This document shows positions 28,755 through 37,882 of a stretch of DNA of 61,917 bases, piece by piece. Below the pieces are notes generated by a model that saw nothing but the letters and a program-made list of their open reading frames with translations, ran no database searches and had not been told where the DNA came from. How positions within the stretch are numbered: the stretch's first letter is position 1; each line of letters begins with the position of its first letter. Made by a program: the position numbers and the translations under genes. The DNA is taken from assembly GCA_026706595.1 (NCBI GenBank), contig JAPOYL010000031.1, positions 1 through 61,917 of the forward strand. The letters are read 5' to 3'. Source of the DNA: Gammaproteobacteria bacterium (GTDB lineage: Bacteria; Pseudomonadota; Gammaproteobacteria; UBA4575).

Positions 28755-29490
28755 GGCCTGGGCTTTTGCCGATGGCCCGATACAGTTGCCCGACCTCGGC
28801 GGGTGACAACTCAAGCGATGTACCGGCTCGAAGCGTATCCGGCAAACGGAGCGGGCCGAAGCGGACCCTGACCAGGTGGCTGACTTCCAGTCCCTGTGAC
28901 TCCCACAGCCTGCGCACTATGCGGTTTCGCCCTTCTTGCAACACAGCCCGACTCCAGGTGTTGGCCCCCGTAGATGCCTGCACATCCAGCACGTCCATCC
29001 GGGCTGTACCGTCCTCAAGTTCCACACCCAAGCGCAACCCAGACACCATTTCCTCCGTGATCGTTCCATGGACACGCACGCGGTATTCACGCTCCAGGCC
29101 GCTGCCGGGGTGCATCAACGCATGTGCCAGCGCACCGTCGGTGGTCAGCAGCAACAGGCCCGAGGTGTTGAGGTCGAGGCGACCCACCGCGACCCAGCGG
29201 CCCGATTCCAGGGCCGGCAATCGATCGAAAACCGTGGTGCGCTGTTGCGTGTCGCTGCGGGTGACGATTTCACCGACCGGCTTGTGGTACAGGAGGACCC
29301 GGGTGGGGACGCGCGCGTGCAGGTCCACCGGGGTACCGCACACCAAGATACGTTCATCGCCCTGGACGTGCTGCCCCGGCAGGCAACGCTTGCCATTGAC
29401 CAGCACATCACCCGATGCAATCCAGCTTTCAATCTGTCGGCGCGAGGCAATCCCCAGGTGGGCCAGTCTCTTTTGAATCCGTTGTGACAC
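28732..29490 (-). CDS. rluB: 23S rRNA pseudouridine synthase, RluB/RsuA family
   Basis: This enzyme isomerises a uridine in rRNA, and in E. coli RluB acts on U2605 of 23S rRNA. The product has an N-terminal S4 RNA-binding domain (about residues 1-60), then the RsuA-type catalytic domain with VGRLDLNTSGLLLLT, whose aspartate is the nucleophile, and GRNRIVRRLWESQG. The GTG at 29490 has AGGAG eight bases upstream and is preferred to the GTG at 29514. RluB versus RluE/RluF cannot be fixed from sequence, but the place next to scpB supports RluB. It follows scpB by 66 bases. Confidence 0.92.
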   Translation of the reverse strand: MSQRIQKRLAHLGIASRRQIESWIASGDVLVNGKRCLPGQHVQGDERILVCGTPVDLHARVPTRVLLYHKPVGEIVTRSDTQQRTTVFDRLPALESGRWVAVGRLDLNTSGLLLLTTDGALAHALMHPGSGLEREYRVRVHGTITEEMVSGLRLGVELEDGTARMDVLDVQASTGANTWSRAVLQEGRNRIVRRLWESQGLEVSHLVRVRFGPLRLPDTLRAGTSLELSPAEVGQLYRAIGKSPGHAQGHQP

Positions 29491-29556
29491 CTGCGCTACT
29501 CCTGGTGAGGCCACCGGGGCATGCCGGGGGCCAGGACCGGCGCCCGGGGTGTGAAG

Positions 29557-30198
29557 TCAATGACGGGTTTGCTGGGCCTCCACCAGATCCCCGGAGTCTG
29601 CCACCACGCGCAAGGGGGATTTCTCGTCTTTTTGTGGCTGCGGCAAATCCAGTTCCGGATGTGCCAGGTCCAGGTCCTTCAGCTCGGCGAGGCTTGGCAT
29701 CTCTTCCAGCGACTTCAGGTTGAAATAATCGAGAAACTGCTGGGTGCTGCCGTACAGGGCCGGGCGCCCGGGAACTTCCTTGTGGCCCACCACGCGTACC
29801 CATTCGCGCTCAAGCAGGGTCTTGATGATGTTGCTGCTGACGCTGACCCCGCGCACTTCCTCGATCTCTCCACGCGTGATCGGCTGGCGGTACACGATCA
29901 GCGACAGGGTCTCAAGCAGGGCCCTTGAATAGCGCGGAGGCTTTTCCTGCCACAGGCGCGCCACCCAGGGCTGCACGTCGGCGCGGGTCTGGTAACGCCA
30001 GCCGCTGGCGACCTTGCGAAGCTCAACGCCCCGGCCCTCGCAGTCGCGCTGCAGGTCGGCAATGGCCGCCCTCACCTGCGCCCGGGTCGGCTGGTCTGTG
30101 TCCTGTTCGAACAGGCGCATCAGCCGGTCGATGCTCAGTGCGCCATCTGCGGCCATCAGGGCCGCCTCGATGACTCGTTTGACTTCGGTATCATTCAT
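29557..30198 (-). CDS. scpB: Segregation and condensation protein B
   Basis: ScpB is the kite subunit that binds ScpA in the SMC-ScpAB chromosome condensin complex. The 213-residue product from the ATG at 30198 has two winged-helix domains, with the conserved strings RYSRALLETLSLIVYRQPITRGEIEEVRGV and LYGSTQQFLDYFNL. A 28-residue longer frame exists, but its extra residues lie in scpA coding sequence. scpA's stop overlaps this start by eight bases, so the subunits are coupled. Gammaproteobacteria that carry MukBEF lack these genes, so this organism uses the SMC-ScpAB system, although no smc gene is in view. Confidence 0.95.
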   Translation of the reverse strand: MNDTEVKRVIEAALMAADGALSIDRLMRLFEQDTDQPTRAQVRAAIADLQRDCEGRGVELRKVASGWRYQTRADVQPWVARLWQEKPPRYSRALLETLSLIVYRQPITRGEIEEVRGVSVSSNIIKTLLEREWVRVVGHKEVPGRPALYGSTQQFLDYFNLKSLEEMPSLAELKDLDLAHPELDLPQPQKDEKSPLRVVADSGDLVEAQQTRH

Positions 30199-31030
30199 CG
30201 CTGTGCTCCTCCACGGGGCCCTTGACCGCCGGCTTGACATAGATGGGCGCGAAGGGCTTGGACTGGACCAGTTCAATGGCATGGTTTTTCAGCAGTTCCA
30301 GCAGCGCCAGGAACGTTACGATGACCGCACCGCGCCCTTCCTGCGGATCGAACAGCCTGGGAAACTCGACAAAGTCCTCCACGCCCAGCATGCTCAGTAT
30401 GCTGGACATGCGTTCCCTCACGGACAGGCGCTCGCGCTCGATGTGATGGCTGGCAAACATCTGCGCCCGCTGCACGACTTCCTGGAAGGCGAACAGCAAT
30501 TCCTTGAAGTCCACGTCCGGGCGCGGTCGCTCGAGGTTGTGTTCGGACTGGATGATGGACACTCCGAACGTATCCCGGTGCATGCGCGGCAGCGCATCGA
30601 TCTGTTCCGAGGCCTGCTTGAACCTCTCGTATTCCTGCAGCCTGCGGATCAGCTCCGAGCGCGGATCCTCCTCGTCCTCCTCGATCGACGGCTGGGGCAG
30701 CAGCATGCGTGACTTGATCTCCGCCAGCATGGCGGCCATCACCAGGTACTCGGCGGCAAGCTCCAAGCGCAACTCCTTCATGAGGCCGATGTATTCCATG
30801 TACTGCTTCGTGATCTGAAGGATGGGCAGACCCACGATGTCCAGGTTCTGACGCTTGATCAGGTACAGCAACAAATCCAGCGGGCCCTCGAAGGCATCCA
30901 GAAAGATTTCCAGGGCATCGGGAGGAATGTACAGGTCTTCGGGGGGAACCGTGATCGGCTCGCCCTTGACGACGGCAAACGGCAGCTCCGCCTGCGGGTG
31001 GTCCGGTGACTGGGAGTCGGCCTTTCTCAT
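30191..31030 (-). CDS. scpA: Segregation and condensation protein A
   Basis: ScpA is the kleisin that bridges SMC heads. The 279-residue product from the ATG at 31030 has the N-terminal kleisin segment FLDAFEGPLDLLLYLIKRQNLDI, the MLAEIKSRMLLP helix, and a C-terminal winged helix (FLALLELLK). The frame runs further upstream but through trpS, so the ATG seven bases after the trpS stop is used. It overlaps scpB by eight bases. trpS-scpA-scpB-rluB is a familiar order in pseudomonads. Confidence 0.95.
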   Translation of the reverse strand: MRKADSQSPDHPQAELPFAVVKGEPITVPPEDLYIPPDALEIFLDAFEGPLDLLLYLIKRQNLDIVGLPILQITKQYMEYIGLMKELRLELAAEYLVMAAMLAEIKSRMLLPQPSIEEDEEDPRSELIRRLQEYERFKQASEQIDALPRMHRDTFGVSIIQSEHNLERPRPDVDFKELLFAFQEVVQRAQMFASHHIERERLSVRERMSSILSMLGVEDFVEFPRLFDPQEGRGAVIVTFLALLELLKNHAIELVQSKPFAPIYVKPAVKGPVEEHSDE

Positions 31031-31037
31031 GGCAATG

Positions 31038-32255
31038 CTATCCGTGGGCCATGCCGATGGCCTCGCGGACATCGTCCAGGGTGGCACGCGCCACATCCCG
31101 TGCCTTGTCACAGCCTTCTCGGATGATACCGCGCACGGTGGACACATCCTGCTGGTATTCGAGGGCCCGCTCACGGATCGGCTTGAGCTCGGACTCGACG
31201 GCATCGATGACCGGCTGCTTGCATTCGATGCAGCCGATGCCGGCACTGCGACAGCCTTCCTGAACCCAGTGCTGGACCTCGTCGGAGGAATAGATCTTGT
31301 GCAGTTGCCAGACCGGACACTTTTGCGGCTCGCCCGGGTCGGTGCGCTTCACGCGCGACGGGTCGGTCGGCATGGTGCGTATTTTCTTTTCGGCGACGGC
31401 CGCCTCTTCGCGCAGGGAAATGGTGTTCTGGTAGGACTTGGACATCTTCTGCCCGTCCAGGCCGGTCATCTTCAGGGTCTTGGCCAGCAGGGGCTGGGGT
31501 TCGGGCAGAATGGTTTTCCCTTCGCCTCGCAGGTAGCCGAACAGGCATTCCCGGTCACGAATCGAGATATTCTGCTGGCTCTGCAGCAAGGCGTGCGCTA
31601 TCTCCAAGGACTCCTGGTCTCCCTGTTCCTGGTAGCGTTTGCGGTACTGGCGGTACAGCTTGGCATTCTTCTTGCCGATCTTGGCAATGGCAAGCTTCGC
31701 CCTTTCCTCGAAATCCGGTGTTTTCCCATACAGGAAATTGAACCTCCGTGCCACCTCGCGAGTCAGCTCGACATGCGCCACTTGGTCTTCACCGACGGGC
31801 ACATGACTTGCCTTGTATACCAGAATATCCGCACTCTGTAAAAGCGGGTACCCCAGAAACCCGTAGGTCGCCAGGTCCTTCTCCTTCAGCTTGTCCTGCT
31901 GGTCCTTGTAGGTCGGCACACGTTCCAGCCAGCCCAAGGGCGTGATCATCGACAACAGCAAATGCAGTTCCGCATGTTCCGGGATGTGCGATTGAACGAA
32001 CAGGGTGGCCGCATTCGGGTTGACGCCCACCGCAAGCCAGTCCACCACCATGTCCATCACGCTTTGGGAGATGACGCGGGTATTGTCGTACTCGGTGGTC
32101 AGCGCGTGCCAGTCGGCGACAAAGAAAAAGCACTCGTGCGTGTGCTGAAGCTTGAGCCAGTTGTAGAGCACGCCGTGCAGGTGCCCAAGGTGCAGTGCCC
32201 CGGTAGGTCGCATGCCTGAAAGCACGCGCTGGCTTTGCGAGGAGTTCGGGTCCAT
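31038..32255 (-). CDS. trpS: Tryptophan-tRNA ligase
   Basis: TrpS charges tRNA-Trp. The 405-residue product has the class I signatures GALHLGHLHG (HIGH-like, about residues 19-28) and KMSKSYQN, and ends in an alpha-helical anticodon-binding region. It is longer than E. coli TrpS (334) because of an insertion and an extended C-terminal part with a CIECKQ cysteine pair, typical of the longer TrpS form in Pseudomonas and Burkholderia. It follows the M50 protease gene by five bases and precedes scpA by seven. Confidence 0.96.
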   Translation of the reverse strand: MDPNSSQSQRVLSGMRPTGALHLGHLHGVLYNWLKLQHTHECFFFVADWHALTTEYDNTRVISQSVMDMVVDWLAVGVNPNAATLFVQSHIPEHAELHLLLSMITPLGWLERVPTYKDQQDKLKEKDLATYGFLGYPLLQSADILVYKASHVPVGEDQVAHVELTREVARRFNFLYGKTPDFEERAKLAIAKIGKKNAKLYRQYRKRYQEQGDQESLEIAHALLQSQQNISIRDRECLFGYLRGEGKTILPEPQPLLAKTLKMTGLDGQKMSKSYQNTISLREEAAVAEKKIRTMPTDPSRVKRTDPGEPQKCPVWQLHKIYSSDEVQHWVQEGCRSAGIGCIECKQPVIDAVESELKPIRERALEYQQDVSTVRGIIREGCDKARDVARATLDDVREAIGMAHG

Positions 32256-32260
32256 CGGCT

Positions 32261-32911
32261 TCAGACGGGGATTCCGAACAGTCTGCCGATGACAGAGGAG
32301 AAAAACTGCAGCAGCGGATGCAGGATGAACGACAGGCCCCCGAGGGCCAGCAGCCCGAACACGATCAGCATCCCCAGGGGTTCCACTTTCTCAAGCGCCG
32401 GCAGAAAACGCGCAGGCGCCAGCCCTGCCAGGATCCGCCCGCCATCCAGCGGCGGGATGGGAATCAGGTTGACCAGGCAGAGCACCAGATTGATGATGAT
32501 CCCCGCCTGCCCGGCCAGGATCAGCGGCGCAGCAACCCATTGCGAGTGGTCCAGCATCAGGAGGCCCAGCTTCATGACCAGGGCCCAGCCCAGGGCCATC
32601 ACCACGTTGGCGGCAGGGCCCGCCGCTGCCACCCAGATCATGTCCCGCTTGGGGTTGCGCAACTGTGCGAAATTCACCGGAACGGGCTTGGCCCAACCGA
32701 AACCAAACCCCACCAGCACGACCAGAACGATCGGTACCAGAACCGTGCCCAGGGGATCAATGTGTCGTAAGGGATTCAGGCTCAGGCGACCGAGGATGGC
32801 CGCCGTGGGATCGCCGTACTGCTTGGCGACCCAGCCATGCGCGACTTCATGTAGCGTGATAGCCAGCAGGACCGGGATGGCCCAGATGGCAATGGTTTGC
32901 ATGACATTCAT
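32261..32911 (-). CDS. Site-2 protease family (M50) membrane zinc peptidase
   Basis: This is an intramembrane metalloprotease-like protein of 216 residues. The zinc motif HEVAH is at residues 21-25 within the first hydrophobic segment, and the third ligand region NLIPIPPLDGGRIL is near residues 150-163. About six hydrophobic segments are visible. There are no PDZ domains, unlike RseP, so it belongs to the small S2P-like group (Rip/YwhC-like) with unknown substrate. The ATG at 32911 (MNVMQTI) is preferred over a longer frame that reaches back to yciO. It is the gene before trpS on the same strand. Confidence 0.92.
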   Translation of the reverse strand: MNVMQTIAIWAIPVLLAITLHEVAHGWVAKQYGDPTAAILGRLSLNPLRHIDPLGTVLVPIVLVVLVGFGFGWAKPVPVNFAQLRNPKRDMIWVAAAGPAANVVMALGWALVMKLGLLMLDHSQWVAAPLILAGQAGIIINLVLCLVNLIPIPPLDGGRILAGLAPARFLPALEKVEPLGMLIVFGLLALGGLSFILHPLLQFFSSVIGRLFGIPV

Positions 32912-32952
32912 CGGCGAGCGTTTATTATACGCCGCATCGCAGGCAAGTTGCA

Positions 32953-33582
32953 TTACGCGGCATCCACTAGCCAGCCGGTATCCCCTTTCCCCTGCCGTTC
33001 AATGGTGGGGCTTTCCGTGGTCAGGTTGATGACGGTTGTCGCCTTCACGCCGCAATAACCACCATCGATCACCAGGTCCACCTCATGCTCCAGGCGCTCG
33101 CGCATGGTCTGCGGGTCCGACATGGGTTCGGCATCGCCGGGCAGAATCAGCGTGCTGCTCATCAGTGGCCCGCCGAGCTCTTCACACAGCTGCAGGGCCA
33201 CCGCATGGTCGGGCACCCTCAGCCCGATGGTTCGGCGCTTGGGGGACAGCAGGCGGCGCGGCACCTCGTGGGTCGCCTTCAGCAAGAAGGTGTAGGGTCC
33301 CGGGGTACAACGCTTCATGAGCCGGTAGGCGCTGTTGTCCACCATGGCATAAGTGGACAGCTCGGACAGGTCCCGGCATACCAGGGTGAAGTGATGTTTC
33401 TCATTGACCTGGCGAATCCTGCGGATCCTCTGCATGGCGTGCTTGTCGCCGATGTGACAGCCGAGCGCATAGCAGGAGTCGGTCGGGTACACGATCAGCC
33501 CGCCCTGGTCGATGATCTGCACGGCGCGCTGGATCAGGCGTTTCTGTGCTCTTTTGGGATGGATGACGAAATACTGGGACAT
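32953..33582 (-). CDS. yciO: YciO (YrdC/Sua5 family) protein
   Basis: This 209-residue protein of the YrdC/TsaC/Sua5 family starts SQYFVIHPKRAQKR and carries GGLIVYPTDSCYALGC and PGPYTFLLKAT, which places it in the YciO subgroup rather than TsaC proper. TsaC makes threonylcarbamoyl-AMP for tRNA t6A. YciO has the same fold but an uncertain role. It heads the minus-strand run of M50 protease, trpS, scpAB and rluB, and is divergent from yciI across 160 bases in which no clear promoter was placed. Confidence 0.92.
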   Translation of the reverse strand: MSQYFVIHPKRAQKRLIQRAVQIIDQGGLIVYPTDSCYALGCHIGDKHAMQRIRRIRQVNEKHHFTLVCRDLSELSTYAMVDNSAYRLMKRCTPGPYTFLLKATHEVPRRLLSPKRRTIGLRVPDHAVALQLCEELGGPLMSSTLILPGDAEPMSDPQTMRERLEHEVDLVIDGGYCGVKATTVINLTTESPTIERQGKGDTGWLVDAA

Positions 33583-33742
33583 ACAAGAAGAAGCGATGGC
33601 TCAAGAAGGATTATACGCGCATAAGACGCTGTCCGGGTACGTAGTGAGCGCTTAATCTGCTATCCTTTGCGCAACAAAAATATGTGTTTGTGGTCCGGGT
33701 CCTTCAGGACACCCAGCGGCCCGCACCCCTGAATGAGCCACC

Positions 33743-34042
33743 ATGTTTTATGCCATTATCAGCCAGGACGTAGCCGACAGTCTAGCCAAGCGAAAGTCGG
33801 TCCGAGACCAGCATATCGCGCGCCTTGACGAGTTGAAAGACCAGGGCCGTCTGGTGCTGGCAGGCCCGCACCCGGCCGTGGACAGTCCCGACCCGGGAGA
33901 GGCCGGCTTCACGGGCAGCCTGATCGTGGCTGAATTCGAGTCCCTTGAGGCGGCACAGGCGTGGGCCGATGCCGATCCCTACATTGCAGCAGGGGTCTAT
34001 GAACAGGTGGTGGTCAAGCCTTTCAAACGAGTCCTGCCGTAA
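33743..34042 (+). CDS. yciI: YciI family protein
   Basis: This small cytosolic ferredoxin-fold protein of 99 residues has the family's [24 protein letters not shown] and the [16 protein letters not shown] ending. YciI proteins resemble the dehydrochlorinase/muconolactone isomerase fold. The histidine in QHIARL and the aspartate in DADPY are the usual pair, but no physiological reaction is established. It stands alone, convergent with folE (44 bases). Confidence 0.9.
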   Translation: MFYAIISQDVADSLAKRKSVRDQHIARLDELKDQGRLVLAGPHPAVDSPDPGEAGFTGSLIVAEFESLEAAQAWADADPYIAAGVYEQVVVKPFKRVLP

Positions 34043-34086
34043 GCCATTGCAGGTCTGCGGGACCGTGGCCCCGTGAGTTCGCGGTA

Positions 34087-34719
34087 CTACCGGATCAGTT
34101 CCATGAATTCGGCACGCGAGCGGGAGTCATCGCGGAACGCCCCGAGCATGGAGCTGGTGACCGTCTTGCTGTTCTGCTTCTGTACGCCGCGCATGATCAT
34201 GCAAAAGTGACTGGCCTCGAGCACCACGGCCACGCCGTGTGCATCGAGCACGTCCAGCAGGCCGCTCGCGATCTGCGTGGTCAGCCTTTCCTGTACCTGC
34301 AGACGCCTCGCGAACACGTCCACAACGCGCGCAATCTTGCTCAGGCCGATGACGCGCTCCTTGGGCAGGTAGCCGATGTGCGCACGGCCGTAGAACGGCA
34401 GGATGTGATGCTCGCACAGGGAATAGAATTCCACGTCCTTGACGATCACCATTTCCTCGCAGTGCTCTTCGAACAGGGCATCGCTGACCACGTCCGAGAC
34501 GCTGAGCTCGTAGCCACTGGTCAAGAAATGCAGGGCCCTTGAGACGCGCTTGGGGGTGTCGAGCAGGCCGTCACGCCCGGGATTCTCGCCGAGCAGTTGC
34601 AACACCTTGCGTACCCCGGCCTCAAGCTCGGGATCACGCTCCTCCCCGTCCGCAACCACGTCCTCCTGCAGATAGCGACCGCCGGCCAGTATTTCAAGCG
34701 CTTTTCTGTTCATGCGCAA
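34087..34719 (-). CDS. folE: GTP cyclohydrolase I (FolE type)
   Basis: FolE makes dihydroneopterin triphosphate from GTP, the first step of folate synthesis. The 210-residue product has the zinc ligands in [10 protein letters not shown] and [11 protein letters not shown], plus the [13 protein letters not shown] strand of the tunnel-fold domain. The N terminus is longer than in E. coli by a few residues, and a second ATG six bases downstream is an equal choice. It is the third gene after argG and mlaA on this strand, 85 bases after the mlaA stop. Confidence 0.96.
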   Translation of the reverse strand: MRMNRKALEILAGGRYLQEDVVADGEERDPELEAGVRKVLQLLGENPGRDGLLDTPKRVSRALHFLTSGYELSVSDVVSDALFEEHCEEMVIVKDVEFYSLCEHHILPFYGRAHIGYLPKERVIGLSKIARVVDVFARRLQVQERLTTQIASGLLDVLDAHGVAVVLEASHFCMIMRGVQKQNSKTVTSSMLGAFRDDSRSRAEFMELIR

Positions 34720-34804
34720 ACTCCAGATATCGGTGTGTCCTTGGCGCTAACGCCGTGATCATAGCAGCTTGAGGCAGGACAGTTAAAACCCGTGTAACCC
34801 GGCA

Positions 34805-35518
34805 CTATTCGTCATCCAGCTCTTCGTAGAGATCATCATCCAGGGGGACTTGTCCATCGCGGACCAGGAACTCGCGGTTGTCCAGGTAGGCGTCGCGGAT
34901 GAAAACGTAACGTTCATGACCGAGTCCCTCGCTTCTTTCCTCCAGTTTCAGGTACTGGCTGCGTTCGTTGATGACATTGAGCGAAACCAGCGCCCTTTCC
35001 TCCGAGGCTGAAAGTTCCGGGAAGCTGTTCATCCACAGGGTGATGTCTGCCAGCCGGCCTGGGGCATCCCGCAGGTTGCTGGGGCCTAAGAACGGCAGCA
35101 CCAAGTAGGGTCCGGTACCGATCCCCCAGTACCCCAGGGTCTGCCCGAAATCCTCATCGTGCTTGGTCAGGCCGAGTTGACTGGCCACATCAAACCATCC
35201 CAGCAGGCCGAGCGTCGTGTTGACCAGCACACGGCCGGTGTCCGAGGCCGCCTCGGCAAACTTGAACTGCAACAGGTTGTTGGTGGCCACCCCGATGTCA
35301 CCGAGGTTCGAGAAGAAGTTGTTGATGCCGGTTTCGACCGGGTCCGGTGCCACCGCCTGGTAGCCCCGGGTCACCGGGGTCAGCACGAACTCGTCCACGG
35401 TTTCGTTGAAGGCGAATACCTTGCGATTCAGCCCTTCCCAGGGGTCTTCTGCCACAGCGCTCATGCACAGCAGCATGCCTACGAAAATGGCCCAGGCGCG
35501 CCACGGTGCTATCTTCAT
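34805..35518 (-). CDS. mlaA: MlaA/VacJ family outer-membrane lipid asymmetry protein
   Basis: MlaA removes misplaced phospholipids from the outer leaflet of the outer membrane and hands them to MlaC. The 237-residue product from the ATG at 35518 has a signal peptide, then DPWEGLNRKVFAFNETVDE, FSNLGDIGVATNNLLQ, LGYWGIGTGPYLVLPFLGPS and an acidic C terminus. No canonical lipobox is present. The leader LLCMSAVAEDPWE looks like a signal peptidase I site, as I recall for Pseudomonas VacJ. It lies 28 bases downstream of argG. Confidence 0.92.
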   Translation of the reverse strand: MKIAPWRAWAIFVGMLLCMSAVAEDPWEGLNRKVFAFNETVDEFVLTPVTRGYQAVAPDPVETGINNFFSNLGDIGVATNNLLQFKFAEAASDTGRVLVNTTLGLLGWFDVASQLGLTKHDEDFGQTLGYWGIGTGPYLVLPFLGPSNLRDAPGRLADITLWMNSFPELSASEERALVSLNVINERSQYLKLEERSEGLGHERYVFIRDAYLDNREFLVRDGQVPLDDDLYEELDDE

Positions 35519-35546
35519 CCCTGTTTCAACCCGTGCATCCAGTGTT

Positions 35547-36767
35547 TCAGCTTTGTGAAGCCTTGGATTTTGCCATAATTCGCATCCGCAGGGCATTCAA
35601 TTTTATGAACCCGTCCGCATCCTGTTGATTGTAAGCACCTTTATCGTCTTCGAACGTGGCAATCCCCGGATCGAACAGGCTGTGTGTTTCCGATTTTCGC
35701 CCGACGATCTGCACGCTGCCCTTGTACAGTTTGGCACGCACCGTACCGCTGACCTCGGCTTGCGTGGCATCGATCAGCTTTTGCATGGCGGCGCGCTCCG
35801 GACTCCACCAGTAACCGTTGTAGATCAGGGCGGCATAGCGGGGCATCAGCTCGTCTTTCAGGTGTGCAACTTCCCGGTCCAGTGTCACGGACTCCATGGC
35901 CCGGTGGGCCTTGTGCAAGAGCGTGCCTCCCGGGGTTTCGTAACAGCCGCGCGACTTCATGCCGACATACCGGTTCTCGACGATATCCAGGCGGCCGATG
36001 CCGTGCATGCCGGCGATGGTGTTCAGTTCGCGCAGCAGTTGTGACGGGGTATGGCGCTCGCCGTCCAGGCTGACCGCATCGCCCTGCTCGAACCCGATTT
36101 CAACGTAGCGGGGCTCGTCCGGGGCCTGCGCAGGTGAGCAGGTCAACTGCCACATGCCCTCCTCGGGCTCCGCCCACGGATCCTCCAGCCCGCCTCCCTC
36201 ATACGAGACGTGCAGCAAGTTGGCATCCATGGAATACGGCGAGGAGTGGCCCTGTTTTTGTTCAATGGGGATGTCGTGTCGGGCGGCATAATCCAGCAGT
36301 TTCTCTCGCGAGTTCAGGTCCCATTCACGCCAGGGTGCAATGACCTTGATCTCCGGGTCCAGTGCGTAGGCGCCGAGCTCAAAGCGCACCTGGTCGTTGC
36401 CCTTTCCCGTGGCCCCGTGCGCAATGGCATCGCCGTCCACCTCGCGGGCAATTTCCACTAGACGCTTGGCGATCAGGGGACGGGCAATCGAGGTGCCGAG
36501 CAGGTACTCCCCTTCATACACGGCATTGGCCCGCAGCATGGGGAAGACGAAATCGCGCACGAATTCCTCGCACAGATCCTCGACGTAGATCTCCCGGACA
36601 CCGAGGGCCTCGGCCTTGGCGCGTGCGGGCTCAATTTCCTCGCCCTGGCCGATATCCGCGGTAAACGTAACGACCTCGCACTGGTACGACTCGGCCAGCC
36701 ACTTGAGGATGACCGAGGTATCCAGACCGCCCGAATAGGCAAGTACAACTTTTCGAACTGATGACAT
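35547..36767 (-). CDS. argG: Argininosuccinate synthase
   Basis: ArgG condenses citrulline and aspartate with ATP in arginine synthesis. The 406-residue product has the N-type ATP loop [15 protein letters not shown] (about residues 10-24), the region [14 protein letters not shown], and the EGGGLEDPW citrulline-contact segment. It belongs to the type 1 family. argD and argF are encoded 5 kb downstream on the other strand, so three arginine genes share this neighbourhood. It is divergent from rnt across 90 bases. Confidence 0.98.
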   Translation of the reverse strand: MSSVRKVVLAYSGGLDTSVILKWLAESYQCEVVTFTADIGQGEEIEPARAKAEALGVREIYVEDLCEEFVRDFVFPMLRANAVYEGEYLLGTSIARPLIAKRLVEIAREVDGDAIAHGATGKGNDQVRFELGAYALDPEIKVIAPWREWDLNSREKLLDYAARHDIPIEQKQGHSSPYSMDANLLHVSYEGGGLEDPWAEPEEGMWQLTCSPAQAPDEPRYVEIGFEQGDAVSLDGERHTPSQLLRELNTIAGMHGIGRLDIVENRYVGMKSRGCYETPGGTLLHKAHRAMESVTLDREVAHLKDELMPRYAALIYNGYWWSPERAAMQKLIDATQAEVSGTVRAKLYKGSVQIVGRKSETHSLFDPGIATFEDDKGAYNQQDADGFIKLNALRMRIMAKSKASQS

Positions 36768-36857
36768 ACTATGCGTTTGAACAGTGGATGAAATGACCGG
36801 GCGAACCCGCCCTGCGAATTATAGCCTAAAGCTGCAACCCGCTCTGACAAATCACCG

Positions 36858-37481
36858 ATGAGTTACACACCGTCCCAGGATTGCGTTCCCCTTGGCAACC
36901 GCTTTCGCGGCTTTTGCCCGGTGGTGGTGGACGTGGAAACCGGCGGCTTCAATGCCAGTACCGATGCCCTGCTTGAGGTGGCCGCCGTGCTCGTCAGCAT
37001 GAACCAGAAGCGGCAGTTTTTTTGCCAGCGCACGATCGCGGCCCACGTGCGGCCCTTCGAAGGCGCCAACCTGGACCCCGCCTCGCTGGAGGTCAACGGC
37101 ATCGACCCCTTCCACCCACTGAGGATCGCACTGCCCGAAGAGGAAGCCCTGCAGAAGATTTTTGTTCCGGTCCACAGGCACGTCCAGGAAAACCAGTGCA
37201 CCCGGGCCATCCTGGTCGGCCACAATGCCTTCTTCGACCTCGGGTTCATCAAGGCTGCCGTGGAGCGCACCGGCATCAAGAACAACCCCTTTCACCCGTT
37301 CAGCAACCTCGACACGGTCACGCTGGGCGCGCTGGCCTATGGCCAGACCGTACTGTCAAGGATTGCCGTGGCCGCCAATCTCGACTGGGAGTCCAGCAGC
37401 GCGCATTCGGCCGTCTACGATGCCGAAAAGACTGCCGAGATATTCTGCGAGGTGATGAACCGGTGGGAAATGCAGGCCTGA
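36858..37481 (+). CDS. rnt: Ribonuclease T
   Basis: RNase T trims the 3' ends of tRNAs and other stable RNAs. The 207-residue product has the DEDDh exonuclease motifs VVDVETGGFNASTDALLE, GHNAFFDLGF and HSAVYDAEKTA, with the catalytic histidine preceding the last aspartate. Length matches E. coli (215). It converges with grxD and is divergent from argG, an order recalled from Pseudomonas. Confidence 0.96.
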   Translation: MSYTPSQDCVPLGNRFRGFCPVVVDVETGGFNASTDALLEVAAVLVSMNQKRQFFCQRTIAAHVRPFEGANLDPASLEVNGIDPFHPLRIALPEEEALQKIFVPVHRHVQENQCTRAILVGHNAFFDLGFIKAAVERTGIKNNPFHPFSNLDTVTLGALAYGQTVLSRIAVAANLDWESSSAHSAVYDAEKTAEIFCEVMNRWEMQA

Positions 37482-37506
37482 AAAAACAGCGGCCAGGGCA
37501 ACCCGT

Positions 37507-37827
37507 CTAGTCGCTGCCGGCGGCCGCAGTCACCAACTTCTGCAGTTCACCGCGCTCGTGCAGGTCCAGGGTGATGTCGCACCCGCCCACCAGTTCGCCC
37601 TGGATATAGAGTTGCGGGAACGTGGGCCAGTCGGCAAAACGCGGCAGGTTTTCGAATATCTCCGGGTCCATCAGGACATTCACGTAGGCGAACTCGTGAC
37701 CGCAGGCCTTGAGCGCCTCGGCGGTACGGCTCGAAAAACCGCATTGGGGCATCTGCGGCGTGCCTTTCATATACAGGATGACAGGATTTGACTCCACCTG
37801 TTCCTTGATCCGATCCAACACATCCAT
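37507..37827 (-). CDS. grxD: Monothiol glutaredoxin (Grx4/GrxD)
   Basis: GrxD binds or delivers 2Fe-2S clusters with glutathione and BolA. The 106-residue product has the monothiol CGFS site at residues 29-32, the MKGTP segment before it, and WPTFPQLYIQGELVGGCDI for glutathione. The ATG at 37827 has AGGAG nine bases upstream and aligns with the E. coli N terminus. An ATG at 37833 is closer to that AGGAG (three bases), so it is less likely. It follows asnB by 55 bases and converges with rnt. Confidence 0.95.
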   Translation of the reverse strand: MDVLDRIKEQVESNPVILYMKGTPQMPQCGFSSRTAEALKACGHEFAYVNVLMDPEIFENLPRFADWPTFPQLYIQGELVGGCDITLDLHERGELQKLVTAAAGSD

Positions 37828-37882
37828 GGTCATACTCTCCTGAAACATTTCGCTTGTGGCCTTCTATTGTACTGTGAGGCGG

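Noticed and set aside
34805-35518. MlaA as a truncated or misread lipoprotein because it lacks a lipobox
   Set aside because: The signal peptide is intact, and Pseudomonas VacJ as I recall it also lacks a lipobox, so this looks like family variation.
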